NCBI RefSeq assembly: GCF_000485595.1 | Contig: NW_014578449.1 | Location: 44,831-66,705, forward strand | DNA length: 21,875 nucleotides | Direction: 5' to 3' | Source: Priapulus caudatus | Lineage: Eukaryota > Priapulida > Priapulimorpha > Priapulimorphida > Priapulidae | In this document: one piece after another, positions 1 through 20,570 of the stretch | How positions within the stretch are numbered: the first letter of the stretch is position 1 | Layout of the letters: the number at the start of each line of letters is the position of its first letter | Made by a program: the position numbers and the translations under genes | Notes under the pieces: model-generated | The model's database searches: none | What the model was told of the DNA's origin: nothing | What the model saw: the letters and a program-made list of their open reading frames with translations, nothing else

Positions 1-615
1 GCCTGGAGGAGAGGAGTCCCAGCCTGGAGGAGAGGAGTCCCAGCCTGGAGGGGAGGAGACGCAGCCTGGAGGGGAGGAGACGCAGCCTGGAGGGGTGGAA
101 ACACAGCCTGGAGGAGAGGAGACGCATTCTGGAGGAGAGGAGACACATTCTGGAGGGGAGGAGACTCAGCCTGGAGGGGAGGAGACTCAGCCTGGAGGGG
201 AGGAGACGCATCCTGGAGGGGAGGAGACGTAACCTGGAGGGGAGACGCAATCTGGAGGAGAGGAGACGCAGCCTGGAGGAGAGGAGACGCAGCCTGGAGG
301 AGAGGAGACGCATCCTGGAGGAGAGGCGACGCAGCCTGGAGGGGAGGAGACACAGCCTGGAGGGGAGGAGACACAGCCTGGAGGGGAGGAGACGCAGCCT
401 GGAGGGGAGATGCAGCCTGGAGGGGAGGAGACGCAGCCTGGAGTGGAGGAGACGCAGCCTGGAGGAGAGGAGATGCAGCCTGGAGGGGAGGAGACGCAGC
501 CTGGAGGGGAGGAGACGCAGCCTGGAGGGGAGGAGACGCAGCCTGGAGGGGAGGAGACGCAGCCTGGAGGGGAGGTGATGCAGCCTGGAGGGGAGGAGAC
601 GCAGCCTGGAGGAGA
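1..615 (+). repeat. 21-bp GC-rich minisatellite coding for a Gly-Gly-Glu-Glu-Thr-Gln-Pro heptad
   Basis: A tandem array with unit CAGCCTGGAGGGGAGGAGACG and close variants (CATCCTGG, CATTCTGG, GAGAGGAG) fills the first 0.6 kb, roughly 29 copies, and starts before the window. Because 21 is a multiple of three the array stays in frame and reads as a GGEETQP heptad on the + strand. Two units are 3 bp short (near 240 and 405), which also keeps the frame. One unit carries a TAA at 230-232 in the reading frame used downstream, so the array is not open from the window edge. G and C are strongly split between the strands. What it encodes, if anything, is unknown. Confidence 0.95.
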
Positions 616-1198
616 GGCTACCCTGGAGGCCGGGGAGCAGACTCAGGAGGAGGACTTGCTCGGAGAGAGGCCGGAGGCAATGGAGCTCGGCGAGGGGTGG
701 GCGGAGATTCCTTTCGCTGACGAGCTGTTGTTGTCTCCCTCGGCGGAGACGGCGTCCCAAGAGGAGCGCGCTGCGGCGGCGAGGGATGAGGAGGAGCCAA
801 CGGTGGTTCCCGAGAGACCCTGCGCTGGTGGCGAGGCAGTGAGGGTTGGGGCAGCTACCCAGAATGAGCAGTGCCCTGCGCCAGGGGTTTGGGGCGGCCG
901 GCAGGGGCCACCCCACCCTGGTCCCCGGCAGAAGAGGGCTGGGCCCGAACCCGAGAGGGGGGAGCGGGGCAGGAAGGCCGCTTTAGAGCGTCAGGTGTGG
1001 CCCGAAATGGCTCAGCTGCGTGGCTGGCCGACCGCCCGGGCACGAGCGCGGTGGGGGTCACGACCCCACTCGCCGCTTCGGGGAGAGAGCGGCTGCCGTA
1101 CGTGCAGCGACACTTCCCCACCCGGGAGCAGATCGGAGCTGGAGAGGGCCCGTCCCACTCCCGTTTCGGAGGCCGCGCCAGAGCTGTGGCGTCCCTGA
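410..1198 (+). CDS. Hypothetical reading frame: GGEETQP heptads followed by Arg/Pro/Glu-rich tail
   Basis: The frame opens with ATG at 410 inside the minisatellite and encodes about nine acidic heptads. It continues into an acidic stretch (around residues 70-130, with EEDLLGERPEAMELGEGW and runs of E and A) and then a basic, Pro/Arg-rich tail ending at TGA 1196-1198. No signal peptide, membrane segment or known domain is visible. The frame is open upstream only to 233, where the TAA at 230-232 stops it, so 410 is merely the first ATG. A second frame (871-1911) overlaps its last 330 bases and looks more protein-like there, so the real gene may have changed frame near 870-1200. GC content is far above that of the UBE3A and ISWI regions. 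It could be part of a retroelement-like gene, a contaminant-like insert, or non-coding GC-rich DNA. Confidence 0.3.
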   Translation: MQPGGEETQPGVEETQPGGEEMQPGGEETQPGGEETQPGGEETQPGGEETQPGGEVMQPGGEETQPGGEATLEAGEQTQEEDLLGERPEAMELGEGWAEIPFADELLLSPSAETASQEERAAAARDEEEPTVVPERPCAGGEAVRVGAATQNEQCPAPGVWGGRQGPPHPGPRQKRAGPEPERGERGRKAALERQVWPEMAQLRGWPTARARARWGSRPHSPLRGESGCRTCSDTSPPGSRSELERARPTPVSEAAPELWRP

Positions 1199-1911
1199 CC
1201 AACGGGGCGTGGCACTGGTGCATCGGGTGCGGGGTACCCACCCGCCACGTCGTCGACCACCACGCCGAGTACCACCGGAAGGAGTGCTGGGTCACGGCGT
1301 GCCCGGTGAAGGGCTGAGAGTTCACCACACCAAGCGCAGTCCTCTACCGTCTGGCGCAGCACCTCGTGGCCGAGCATGGCCTGTGGCGGGAGTACGGGAG
1401 GGACGTGGCGCCGGGGTGGGTCGAAAGATACGGCGAGACTCCCAAGTTCCATCAGTGCACTACCCGATACTTGGGGATAGCGATGGGGCCAGCGCCGATT
1501 GTCCGAGGTGCGGCCCCAGCAGCGACGGCGAGCGCGCGCCCCATCACACGCCCAGCTCGTAGGGATGGCCGGGCGTATGCTGCGGTGGCAGGTGTCCCAC
1601 CCAGGCCGGTGCCTGCTCCTGGGGCGTTGAAACGGGAGGCATCCACGCCAGCGCCCTGGAGGGCGAAGATACATGCCTCCGGGGTAGCGCCGTCTACAGC
1701 GATGAGGCGAGCGTCGGCGGCCGCCACGAGGCGAGCGTCGGCGGCCGCCAGGAGGCGAGCGTCGGCATCAGAGGTGATGTCCGCACCGGCGACAGCAGTG
1801 CCAGCTGGACTGCTGGCAGCGACGCACACCCAATGCTACCTGGGGCTGCATCGTCTGGTAGTGCCTCGCCTCCTGACCTCTACCCCGGGTTTAGGGAGTA
1901 TTGGGTCTTGA
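871..1911 (+). pseudogene. Cys/His-cluster reading frame interrupted by one in-frame TGA
   Basis: One frame is open from 871 to 1911 except for a single TGA at 1315-1317. Just before the stop it encodes a Cys/His cluster (HWCIGCG, then VVDHHAEYHRKECW, then a further Cys). After the stop the same frame gives AVLYRLAQHLVAEHGLW, a hydrophobic segment with two spaced His. Taken together this looks like one or two C2H2-type zinc fingers split by the stop. Downstream the frame becomes Ala/Arg-rich (three copies of an RRASAAA-like unit). No enzyme motif is visible. The coding-like pattern on both sides of one stop suggests a recent nonsense mutation, a sequencing error or a decayed transposon-type protein. 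I do not recognise the family. Confidence 0.35.
1704..1767 (+). repeat. 24-bp direct repeat, about 2.7 copies
   Basis: The unit begins GAGGCGAGCGTCGGCGGC and recurs at 1704, 1728 and 1752. It is very CpG-rich and in frame encodes Arg/Ala/Ser repeats. It contains GGCGGCCGCC, a self-complementary core. Confidence 0.85.
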
Positions 1912-2159
1912 TGTCCCGGCCCCCGGCTGCTCTCAGGGCTTGGGTTGATGGTGGGGCGGTGCTGGAACGCCTAGAGCAGATGAGCGTGGTCCAGTTGTGC
2001 CAGGCCATGGCCTGGGGAAGAGTCCTGCAGCGAATGGGGCAGCAGCTCGAGGACCAGGCCGAGGAGGACCTGCATTGTCTGAGCGTTGATGGCCCCGAAG
2101 GGCGCGGAGGGGGACAAGCCAGCACCGCAGTAGATCCAGCTGTGCTCCCAGGGCCGTAA
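1833..2159 (+). CDS. Hypothetical 108-residue reading frame at the end of the GC-rich block
   Basis: This short frame runs from ATG 1833 to TAA 2157-2159, in a third phase relative to the two frames before it. Residues 35-80 are amphipathic and helix-like (GGAVLERLEQMSVVQLCQAM, then RMGQQLEDQAEED), reminiscent of a coiled-coil or Gag-like helix, but I recognise no family. The start of coding in this phase probably lies before 1833, because LYPGFREYWVLM near 1880-1912 is typical protein-like sequence. The sequence CC|GTAAGC at the end could also act as a splice donor. It probably belongs to the same broken gene as the preceding frames. Confidence 0.25.
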   Translation: MLPGAASSGSASPPDLYPGFREYWVLMSRPPAALRAWVDGGAVLERLEQMSVVQLCQAMAWGRVLQRMGQQLEDQAEEDLHCLSVDGPEGRGGGQASTAVDPAVLPGP

Positions 2160-2181
2160 GCTGAGCAAATTCCTAGGGGGG

Positions 2182-2201
2182 CAGTGGCGGATCCAGGATT
2201 T
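2182..2201 (+). mobile_element. Possible hAT-type transposon terminus
   Basis: The sequence CAGTGGCGGATCCAGGATTT matches the style of terminal inverted repeats of hAT-superfamily elements (CAG-N-GGCGGA-type ends). A matching opposite end is not clear: AAATCTAGGCTCCCCC near 2381 is only loosely complementary, and no 8-bp target duplication could be paired. This is therefore one candidate end of a short non-autonomous element of about 220 bp, or a solo fragment. Confidence 0.35.
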
Positions 2202-3256
2202 CAATGAGGGGCTGAGAAACAGGTGGGGTTCTGGGGGTCATCCTCCTCACAGAAAATTTTGAAATTGTAGATGACGCAGGAGATGGTATTTGAGGTACTT
2301 TTGAGTACATGTACAGCCTTCATTCTGACTACAACAATTCTCTTTTAGTAGAACAATTCATTCTTTTAATTTTGCTCCGAAATCTAGGCTCCCCCTCCCC
2401 TCCCGCAGGCTACGTCCCTGGCTCCTCTGCGCCGGGTGCCGGTGCACCGCCAGGTGATCCTTCGGGATCGACCTGATGGCCGATCTTGAGGAGGGGAAGA
2501 GTGTGGCGGTGGCACCGGTCACCACGGGTTCCCCAGCGAGGTAACGTAATTGTGTGTGAAGTAGCTCTCTGGGGACCACAGGCAGAGTATGTGTAAATAT
2601 TGTAATCTGTGTTCATGATTGTATAATTATTTGTGATGTGTACGGTCTTTTAGTGTGCGTTTCGTAATGTTTTGCCACTCACCAATTGATGTTGTGTCGC
2701 TGTATGGGGGCGGCCATGTTGGGTGCGGTATTCCCTCCTCTAGCGGTGGAGAGCGGTGCGGGCAATATGAACAGCTGACACATATAGGGGTGTGGGCACT
2801 CTCTCGGGGTTTGGGTGGTGTGAGATACGCATTGTTGACTAATCACGCTACCGCACCGGAGCTGGAACGTTTGCTGGGTCGAGCGCAGTAGCACTGAGGC
2901 GCTCTGGTGATAGCAGAGTCCGGGTGTCGACAGTACGGCCAGTTCACGCATCCGGACATACTAGGTAGGTCCTAACCTGTATAATACAGTCGTTATGTTC
3001 CGCACGGCTACACTAACGCCTGTAAGCGAGTGCCGCGCCAGCGGTTCTTCGCGAGCCTCGTTATCGATCGATCGAAAACGGTGTTTGACTTATGGCGGGG
3101 AATCGGATTAGCGGCGAGCAATCGATTGTACAGAAGTAAATACGGCAAAACTTCGCCCCATGCGAATACATGATGAATGGAAACAATCCAGTTAATGGCT
3201 TTGGCAGAAGCGTGCACTAATTTCAGTTATAAATTCAACTAGAATAACATGAGAAA

Positions 3257-3369
3257 TGACGTCAGGCAAAAGCCTGCTCGCTGATTGGACGACCTAATCA
3301 CAGTCGCTGCGACCTGCTCACTCATTGGTCGGTCTGGCTCAGTCAGCAGCCACCCACTTTCATAAAGTA
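3257..3369. promoter_or_regulatory. Promoter-like patch: CRE palindrome, two inverted CCAAT boxes in a 40-bp duplication, CATAAA
   Basis: TGACGTCA, the full cAMP-response-element palindrome, lies at 3257-3264. ATTGG (CCAAT on the - strand) occurs at 3284-3288 and 3324-3328 inside a 40-bp imperfect direct duplication (CCTGCTCGCTGATTGGACG at 3273, CCTGCTCACTCATTGGTCG at 3313). A CATAAAG follows at 3361. CRE and NF-Y/CCAAT boxes close together are typical of animal promoters. The direction is not determined: it could drive a + strand transcript into the UBE3A exons or a - strand transcript. This is inference from motifs only. Confidence 0.3.
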
Positions 3370-3542
3370 AGGGGTTAACGCTCTGGTGAGTAGGCTCTCT
3401 AGCGGCCGTTAAGATCAGGAGCGGTAATCATTTACGTTGGGTAGGTCCCCTTGCCTAAGGTTACTGCTATATTCACGACGTTTCGACTGCTGGCGCCATC
3501 GGGCGTTGCCAAGAGACACTAAAACGCTATATATCGTTGCAG

Positions 3543-4340
<798 letters not shown>

Positions 4341-7014
4341 AAGACCACATAGTCCATATAGGCACAGTATTACATGCCATATATATATATATTAAAAACG
4401 TGCGCATTTGATATGGAAAATTATTGAAAACTGTCCTGGTACTTCTTGTGCTATGTAACGTCTTGTACAGTGAGTAAAGTCCTGCTGTATAAAAACGGAG
4501 TGCAGTCAAGAGTGGAAATGTCTACAAGTACTGATGAGATGGAGATTAAGAATGGAGCTCACCAACACTTGCTGACTCATAGGCGACTAATTGGTTTTAT
4601 ACATGACACGCGTCCTGTGTATGTAATGCAAATGGCATGTAGAAGGCACTGGTATTGGAGATACACACTGTTCTGTCATTCAGGAGTTATCACTTGCATA
4701 GCACCTGTACTGCTATCTCATTTAGGTCCACTTATCACGTCTACAGAAATTAAGACGCCACATGGCAACAGAAATCGCCAAGAAAATACATTGAGGTGGT
4801 GGTCGTGTGCAGCTAGCCATGTGTAGTGTTTTTGAGAATGTGTGTGGGACTGGACACTTTATGCATTTCTAAGTAATCAGAAACCACACGGGTAGAACAC
4901 ATGTTGGGTTAATCTACTGTCATGTTCCTTACTTTTGTACTCGCGTAGTGCTGTCTCGGACTCATCTTAATGACTGCTAGAGACAAATGATTTAGGCTGC
5001 AATACTTACTTATTGTTACGTAGTTGTCTTGTTCCCGTTGTTGGTGTTTATATTCGCAGTGTATTTAGTAATTGCCACCCTATGAATACTATGCTTCTCA
5101 AAGAGGGCCCGTCCTGTTTTATATGCGCGCATGTTGTTTGTGCTATCATATGTCTAACATACTTATTAACGAAACCTCTGCGTAACTATTACAACTTGCA
5201 TATTTTTGACGAGCTTTGCACCTAGATGGATTGATTCTACAGCTGGTGTTCTGCCACGACGGCTGCTGCCGTACGCCTGCAGGAATGCAGTATGATACCT
5301 GTGCACTGTGATAGCTGTATTCCACGGGCAGTTCACATCTATCTGAGTAACTAATCACTAATTCATGTGTGAGGGAATGTTTCGGGGGGGAGGGTGTAAC
5401 AGTTTCACTCATTCAACAGAATCATGGATTACCAGGGAAATTTCGTTGGGAAGTCATTCCCTTGCTATAGTTTGCGTGTGCTTGCCACTTATTCACCACG
5501 AGAAAGTATCAAATGGTTATTGTTCATTTATTGACAATGTTGTCTGGCCTGTGACTTTACATATTAACTAGAAACTGTAGAATATGCCTCGTGGTTATTA
5601 TATAGGAACACTATATGTTCACTTGGAACTGTGAGAAATATATTATTAAAGTATACTATAGAATATTTATAAATGACAGGGTTTAGCTTCAATTTATTAT
5701 TCTATAGCGTGGTTTTCAGTGACCAAGGAGAGATGTTTAATGACAACGTTCTTGTCTCGTCCATCACGTTCCCCTCGTTTAGTTTTTTAAGCTCCTTACC
5801 TGAGGCTGAACGAGCACGTTAGGGAATTGTTACTATACAGAATTGCAATACATGTGAAAATTCTTGTTAGAGGAGAATGTCGTGTTATGTATAAAACAAC
5901 GTAGACCTGGTTTTCGAATAAAACAACACTATCTAAATTCAATCTGGTATTTGTGTACATAAAACGATGACTATACTTGCAGTGCCTGGGGTTGGTATGT
6001 TTGCCTTAGGATTTCTACTCATTGCTAATCTAGATCCACTGTTCAAATATATTCAAGGTCAGTCGTTGTAGTATGTTACAGGTTTTTAAACACTTGTGCG
6101 ACTCGTCTTGCGTAGAAATGCAAGTGAAATATTCCTTAAAAAGAATGCCACAGAAAGCCGTATGGTAATTTTATTATTACAAAATTTATTCCCGACACTG
6201 AATAAGAGGCAAGGATGGGCCGTTAATGAGGCCACTGACAAACGCAATAAATATACACAAAGTAAAACGTTTGCTGCTTGATCGACGTGTGCTATTGTAG
6301 TGTAAGAAGCATCACACAGGAAGATCACTACACCGGCATAATTATACTCCCACTTGGCCAGCACACCAGATCAACTGGACCACTCTGTTATCAACATTAC
6401 TGCAAGACAAATGCAAACACTGTAAAGATGTATATTAGCTCAGTTTTGTTGTTGCTACCTCATATGTATCCCTTTGTTCTACCAGTGCATACACATTTAT
6501 ATGATACAGTAACATACACATAGCGAATTAGACATCTGCTTGTAGTTACCCATCACCTACAATGAAGTGGAACATTGTGAAGTGACATATATTACCAATC
6601 TGATTAATGTAAACCGTTTTGGTTTACTCCAGATGAAACTGAATTCGATATCAAAATATACACGACTGCTTTTGTGCTTGCTGTGCATTTACGGTAACCT
6701 GAAAATCCCTCAAGGTCAAAGCACGATCACAGAACTAATTGTGAATCCTCTTAAATTTCAGCTGATAGATTTCTGACCATGCAGCACAAATTAAAAGAAA
6801 CGCTTCCATTATCGAAAAGCATGTCATGTACAAGCATTATACACAAACATATGCACACGCACACATGTACATCTCTGTCCAAACATGTACAACAGCTTGG
6901 AAAGCAACCAGTAACTAAATAAATTGTAATTTACAGTGCAAATACATCAGATTATAACTTTGGTAGAGTTGGAGAGTTACATCTGCTTTTTGCATTAACG
7001 TAGGAAGGTATTAT
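4341..7014. other. Spacer between convergent UBE3A and ISWI 3' ends
   Basis: This 2.67-kb AT-rich stretch separates the two stop codons and should contain both 3' UTRs. AATAAA signals on the + strand at 5917-5922 and 6246-6251 are possible UBE3A polyadenylation sites. TTTATT at 6185-6190 is a possible ISWI signal on the other strand. A short (AT)7 microsatellite lies at 4379-4392. Reading frames up to 126 codons occur (for example 4446-4826 +), but none shows a domain, biased codon use or splice-bordered structure, and I regard them as chance. No RNA gene was recognised. Confidence 0.6.
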
Positions 7015-18869
<11,855 letters not shown>

Positions 18870-19210
18870 CTGAGAAGTTATTATGTAATGTTATGTATTA
18901 AAGCAGGTTTCACATTTTATAGCAATGCTAAAAAATGGTGTCACCATAATGGCAAAAAACGAATTTTTAGCTATTCACTTTTTCTCGCAATAACATTACG
19001 TTATACATAAGTTCAAAATGCATGATACATGCAATTAATGTAGTCACGTTGGCTTGACTAATGACCAATGTTCAACATAAACATTCATTCATGGCAACAT
19101 GTACATTCATGATGAATGCTCATGATGCAAGCGCCTCGTCGTTGGTGTAATAAGTACACAAGTAATATTATGTATGCTCAATCCTACTACAATAACTACT
19201 AGTTTAGACA

Positions 19211-19467
19211 CGCAGCTAGGGCCTGCATACCTCCCAAAGTGACACGTCGTCGACCGACCAATCGGAGCGCTCGCAGCTCAGGCACTAAAGGCTAGCTGAT
19301 AAATGTAAAGCTAAACCCTAACCCTTACCAGTAACCATCCACTCACGGTGGATAGCCAGCTTAAATAATGCAACCACAAAACATCGCATCAGGCTCAGCT
19401 TTAGTGCCTGAGCTGCGAGCGCTCCGATTGGTCGGTATTTTGGGAGGTATGCAGGCCCTAGCTGCGA
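19211..19467. repeat. Long inverted repeat with CCAAT boxes, about 70-80-bp arms and 108-bp spacer
   Basis: The left arm 19211-19290 and the right arm 19399-19467 are reverse complements with near identity. Shared blocks include CAGCTAGGGCCTGCATACCT, GACCAATCGGAGCGCTCGCA and CTCAGGCACTAAAG. The left arm has about 12 extra bases (GTGACACGTCGTCG where the right has only AT). Both arms hold a CCAATCGG box, in opposite orientations. The spacer contains a short CCCTAACCCT tract. It could be a palindromic MITE, or a fold-back that arose by inverted duplication of a promoter segment. Confidence 0.9.
19312..19327. repeat. Telomere-like tract (CCCTAA) in the inverted-repeat spacer
   Basis: TAAACCCTAACCCTTA is about two and a half units of the animal telomere repeat TTAGGG read on the other strand. 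Confidence 0.6.
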
Positions 19468-19625
19468 GTCTACTGTCTAGTTTAGGAACCCGGTACGGTA
19501 GCAGTATAATAATATAATAATTAATAATAATATTAATAAATCGCAGACATATATGCATGTATTGATTATTGATCATATAACTAATATATAGGTACAAGTA
19601 GCGTTTACACACCCATGTCGTGAGA

Positions 19626-19656
19626 TTGGTTAGGGTTAGGGTTATGGTTAGGGTTT
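19626..19656. repeat. Telomere-like tract (TTAGGG), four units with one substitution
   Basis: GGTTAGGGTTAGGGTTATGG followed by TTAGGGTTT: four TTAGGG-type units, the third altered to TTATGG. Direction is opposite to the tract at 19312. Confidence 0.8.
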
Positions 19657-19917
19657 TTAAACCTGGGGTTGTCAAATAGGAATGGGCCAATATATACAGA
19701 CATGTAATATGCAGTGAGTAAGTATACCGGTATGTACCGTAACTAGTATTAGTAGTAATAATATGTGCAAAAAATTTACTGTATAATACTATAAGCTTGA
19801 GGGTTGATATTATTAACGATTATTTCTTCGCAAAATCACTCAATGAGTTGTCGGCGAGGAATAATGAATGATCGCGTAACAAAACAAGTAGGCCTATCTA
19901 ATAGTACTAGTAGTATC

Positions 19918-19954
19918 AGGAGTAAGATAATATAGGATATATTATCTTACTCCT
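19918..19954. repeat. Perfect hairpin: 17-bp arms, 3-base loop
   Basis: AGGAGTAAGATAATATA at 19918-19934 is exactly complementary to 19938-19954, with a GGA loop. The stem is too short for a usual microRNA precursor and no extension of the stem is seen on either side. Confidence 0.9.
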
Positions 19955-20213
19955 GCCAGTCCTGGTAGTGGTAGTCTTTAAGATTATGAACAACCACTAG
20001 TAACTCACCGAAGATTTGTGACACCTTTACATCCCTTTACCTCACTACAGAATCCACATACATATATAGAAAAGGCTGGCTACACGAGCGACTAACGAAA
20101 TGCAACCTTGCGTGTGCCGCCGTATTCCACACTGTCCCGTGACTCACGCGTATAGGTTTAACCTGCCGCGCCCTCTATCGTTTCCAAACTAAGCCAAACT
20201 CCGGCAGCTACAG

Positions 20214-20238
20214 TTAGGGTTCGGGTTAGGGTTAGGGA
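20214..20238. repeat. Telomere-like tract (TTAGGG), four units with one variant
   Basis: TTAGGGTTCGGG followed by TTAGGGTTAGGGA: TTAGGG units with one TTCGGG variant, in the same direction as the 19626 tract. Confidence 0.8.
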
Positions 20239-20281
20239 GTAGGCGTAGGCGACTCCCTAGACTCGTTAGTGGAGTAGGCGA

Positions 20282-20356
20282 GGTACGGTCCGGCATATAA
20301 TATAGTACCAGGGTACGTTCCGGTATACCGGACCGTACCCAGGGTACGTTCCGGCA
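20282..20356. repeat. Nested GGTACG/CCGG inverted repeats with a 30-bp palindrome
   Basis: Bases 20311-20340 form a palindrome with a single mismatched pair, centred on CCGGTATACCGG. One arm, GGGTACGTTCCGG, is repeated directly at 20342. GGTACGGTCCGG at 20282-20293 is the exact complement of the palindrome's right half (20328-20339). Repeated copying of one arm suggests slippage or fold-back repair. Confidence 0.85.
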
Positions 20357-20390
20357 GTACCCCAGGGGACATAGACCCTCTCAGCCTTAC

Positions 20391-20424
20391 TAATAGTAAT
20401 ACTACTACTAGTACTACTACTAGC
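20391..20424. repeat. ACT/AGT trinucleotide microsatellite
   Basis: Runs of TACTACTAC around CTAGTACTAC with several CTAG joints make a short self-complementary trinucleotide tract. Confidence 0.8.
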
Positions 20425-20570
20425 TACCACTAGTACCAGTGAGTACGAACTGAAAATCGTATAATTGTTGGATTTAGCTGAATGTGAATCATACCACATT
20501 GGTAGCTATATAGTCGTCCTTGTTTTGGTTTTAGTTTCAATTTCGGTTGCGGGTTGAGAGGAAATTCTCG

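Larger units (their letters stand above)
2160..3542. other. Region between the GC-rich block and the first visible UBE3A exon
   Basis: No convincing coding exon was found on either strand. It holds the candidate hAT end, a GC-rich stretch at about 2385-2560 that looks like an exon by its borders (pyrimidine tract and CAG at 2408, GAG|GTAACG at 2540) but is closed in all three + frames, a moderately GC-rich stretch at 2690-2950, and the promoter-like patch at 3257-3369. If the UBE3A gene is intact this is part of its intron, and the intron must be at least 3.5 kb. Confidence 0.5.
18870..20570. other. Repeat-rich region upstream of ISWI; the first ISWI exon should be here or further out
   Basis: The first visible ISWI exon begins at an acceptor at 18870-18872, so the initiator exon lies upstream on the - strand. 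I looked for an ATG followed by a donor in the right phase and found none convincing. A GTGAGT donor on the - strand near 20007 follows an ATG-TAA and could at best belong to a non-coding first exon. AT-rich microsatellites (19500-19545) and an ACT/AGT run (20391-20424) are present, together with the repeats listed separately. Confidence 0.5.

Noticed and set aside
1315-1317. TGA read as selenocysteine
   Set aside because: No SECIS-like structure was seen and the family is unknown; a nonsense change or decay is simpler.
618-1328. Long reading frames on the - strand over the GC-rich block (618-800, 855-1328, 1012-1674, 1452-1829)
   Set aside because: High GC makes stops rare in every frame; these are Pro/Arg/Ala-rich mirror images of the + strand frames and carry no domain.
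2409-2540. Exon-like segment with pyrimidine tract, CAG acceptor and GAG|GTAACG donor
   Set aside because: All three + frames contain a stop, so it cannot be an internal coding exon, and the link to the 2155 donor gives only a short unremarkable tail.
4446-4826. 126-codon + strand frame downstream of UBE3A
   Set aside because: It lies in the AT-rich 3' spacer and has no domain, no sensible composition and no splice or promoter context.
19361-19690. 109-codon - strand frame as ISWI exon 1
   Set aside because: It is AT-rich low-complexity translation over the inverted repeat and telomere-like tract, with no donor in the needed phase.
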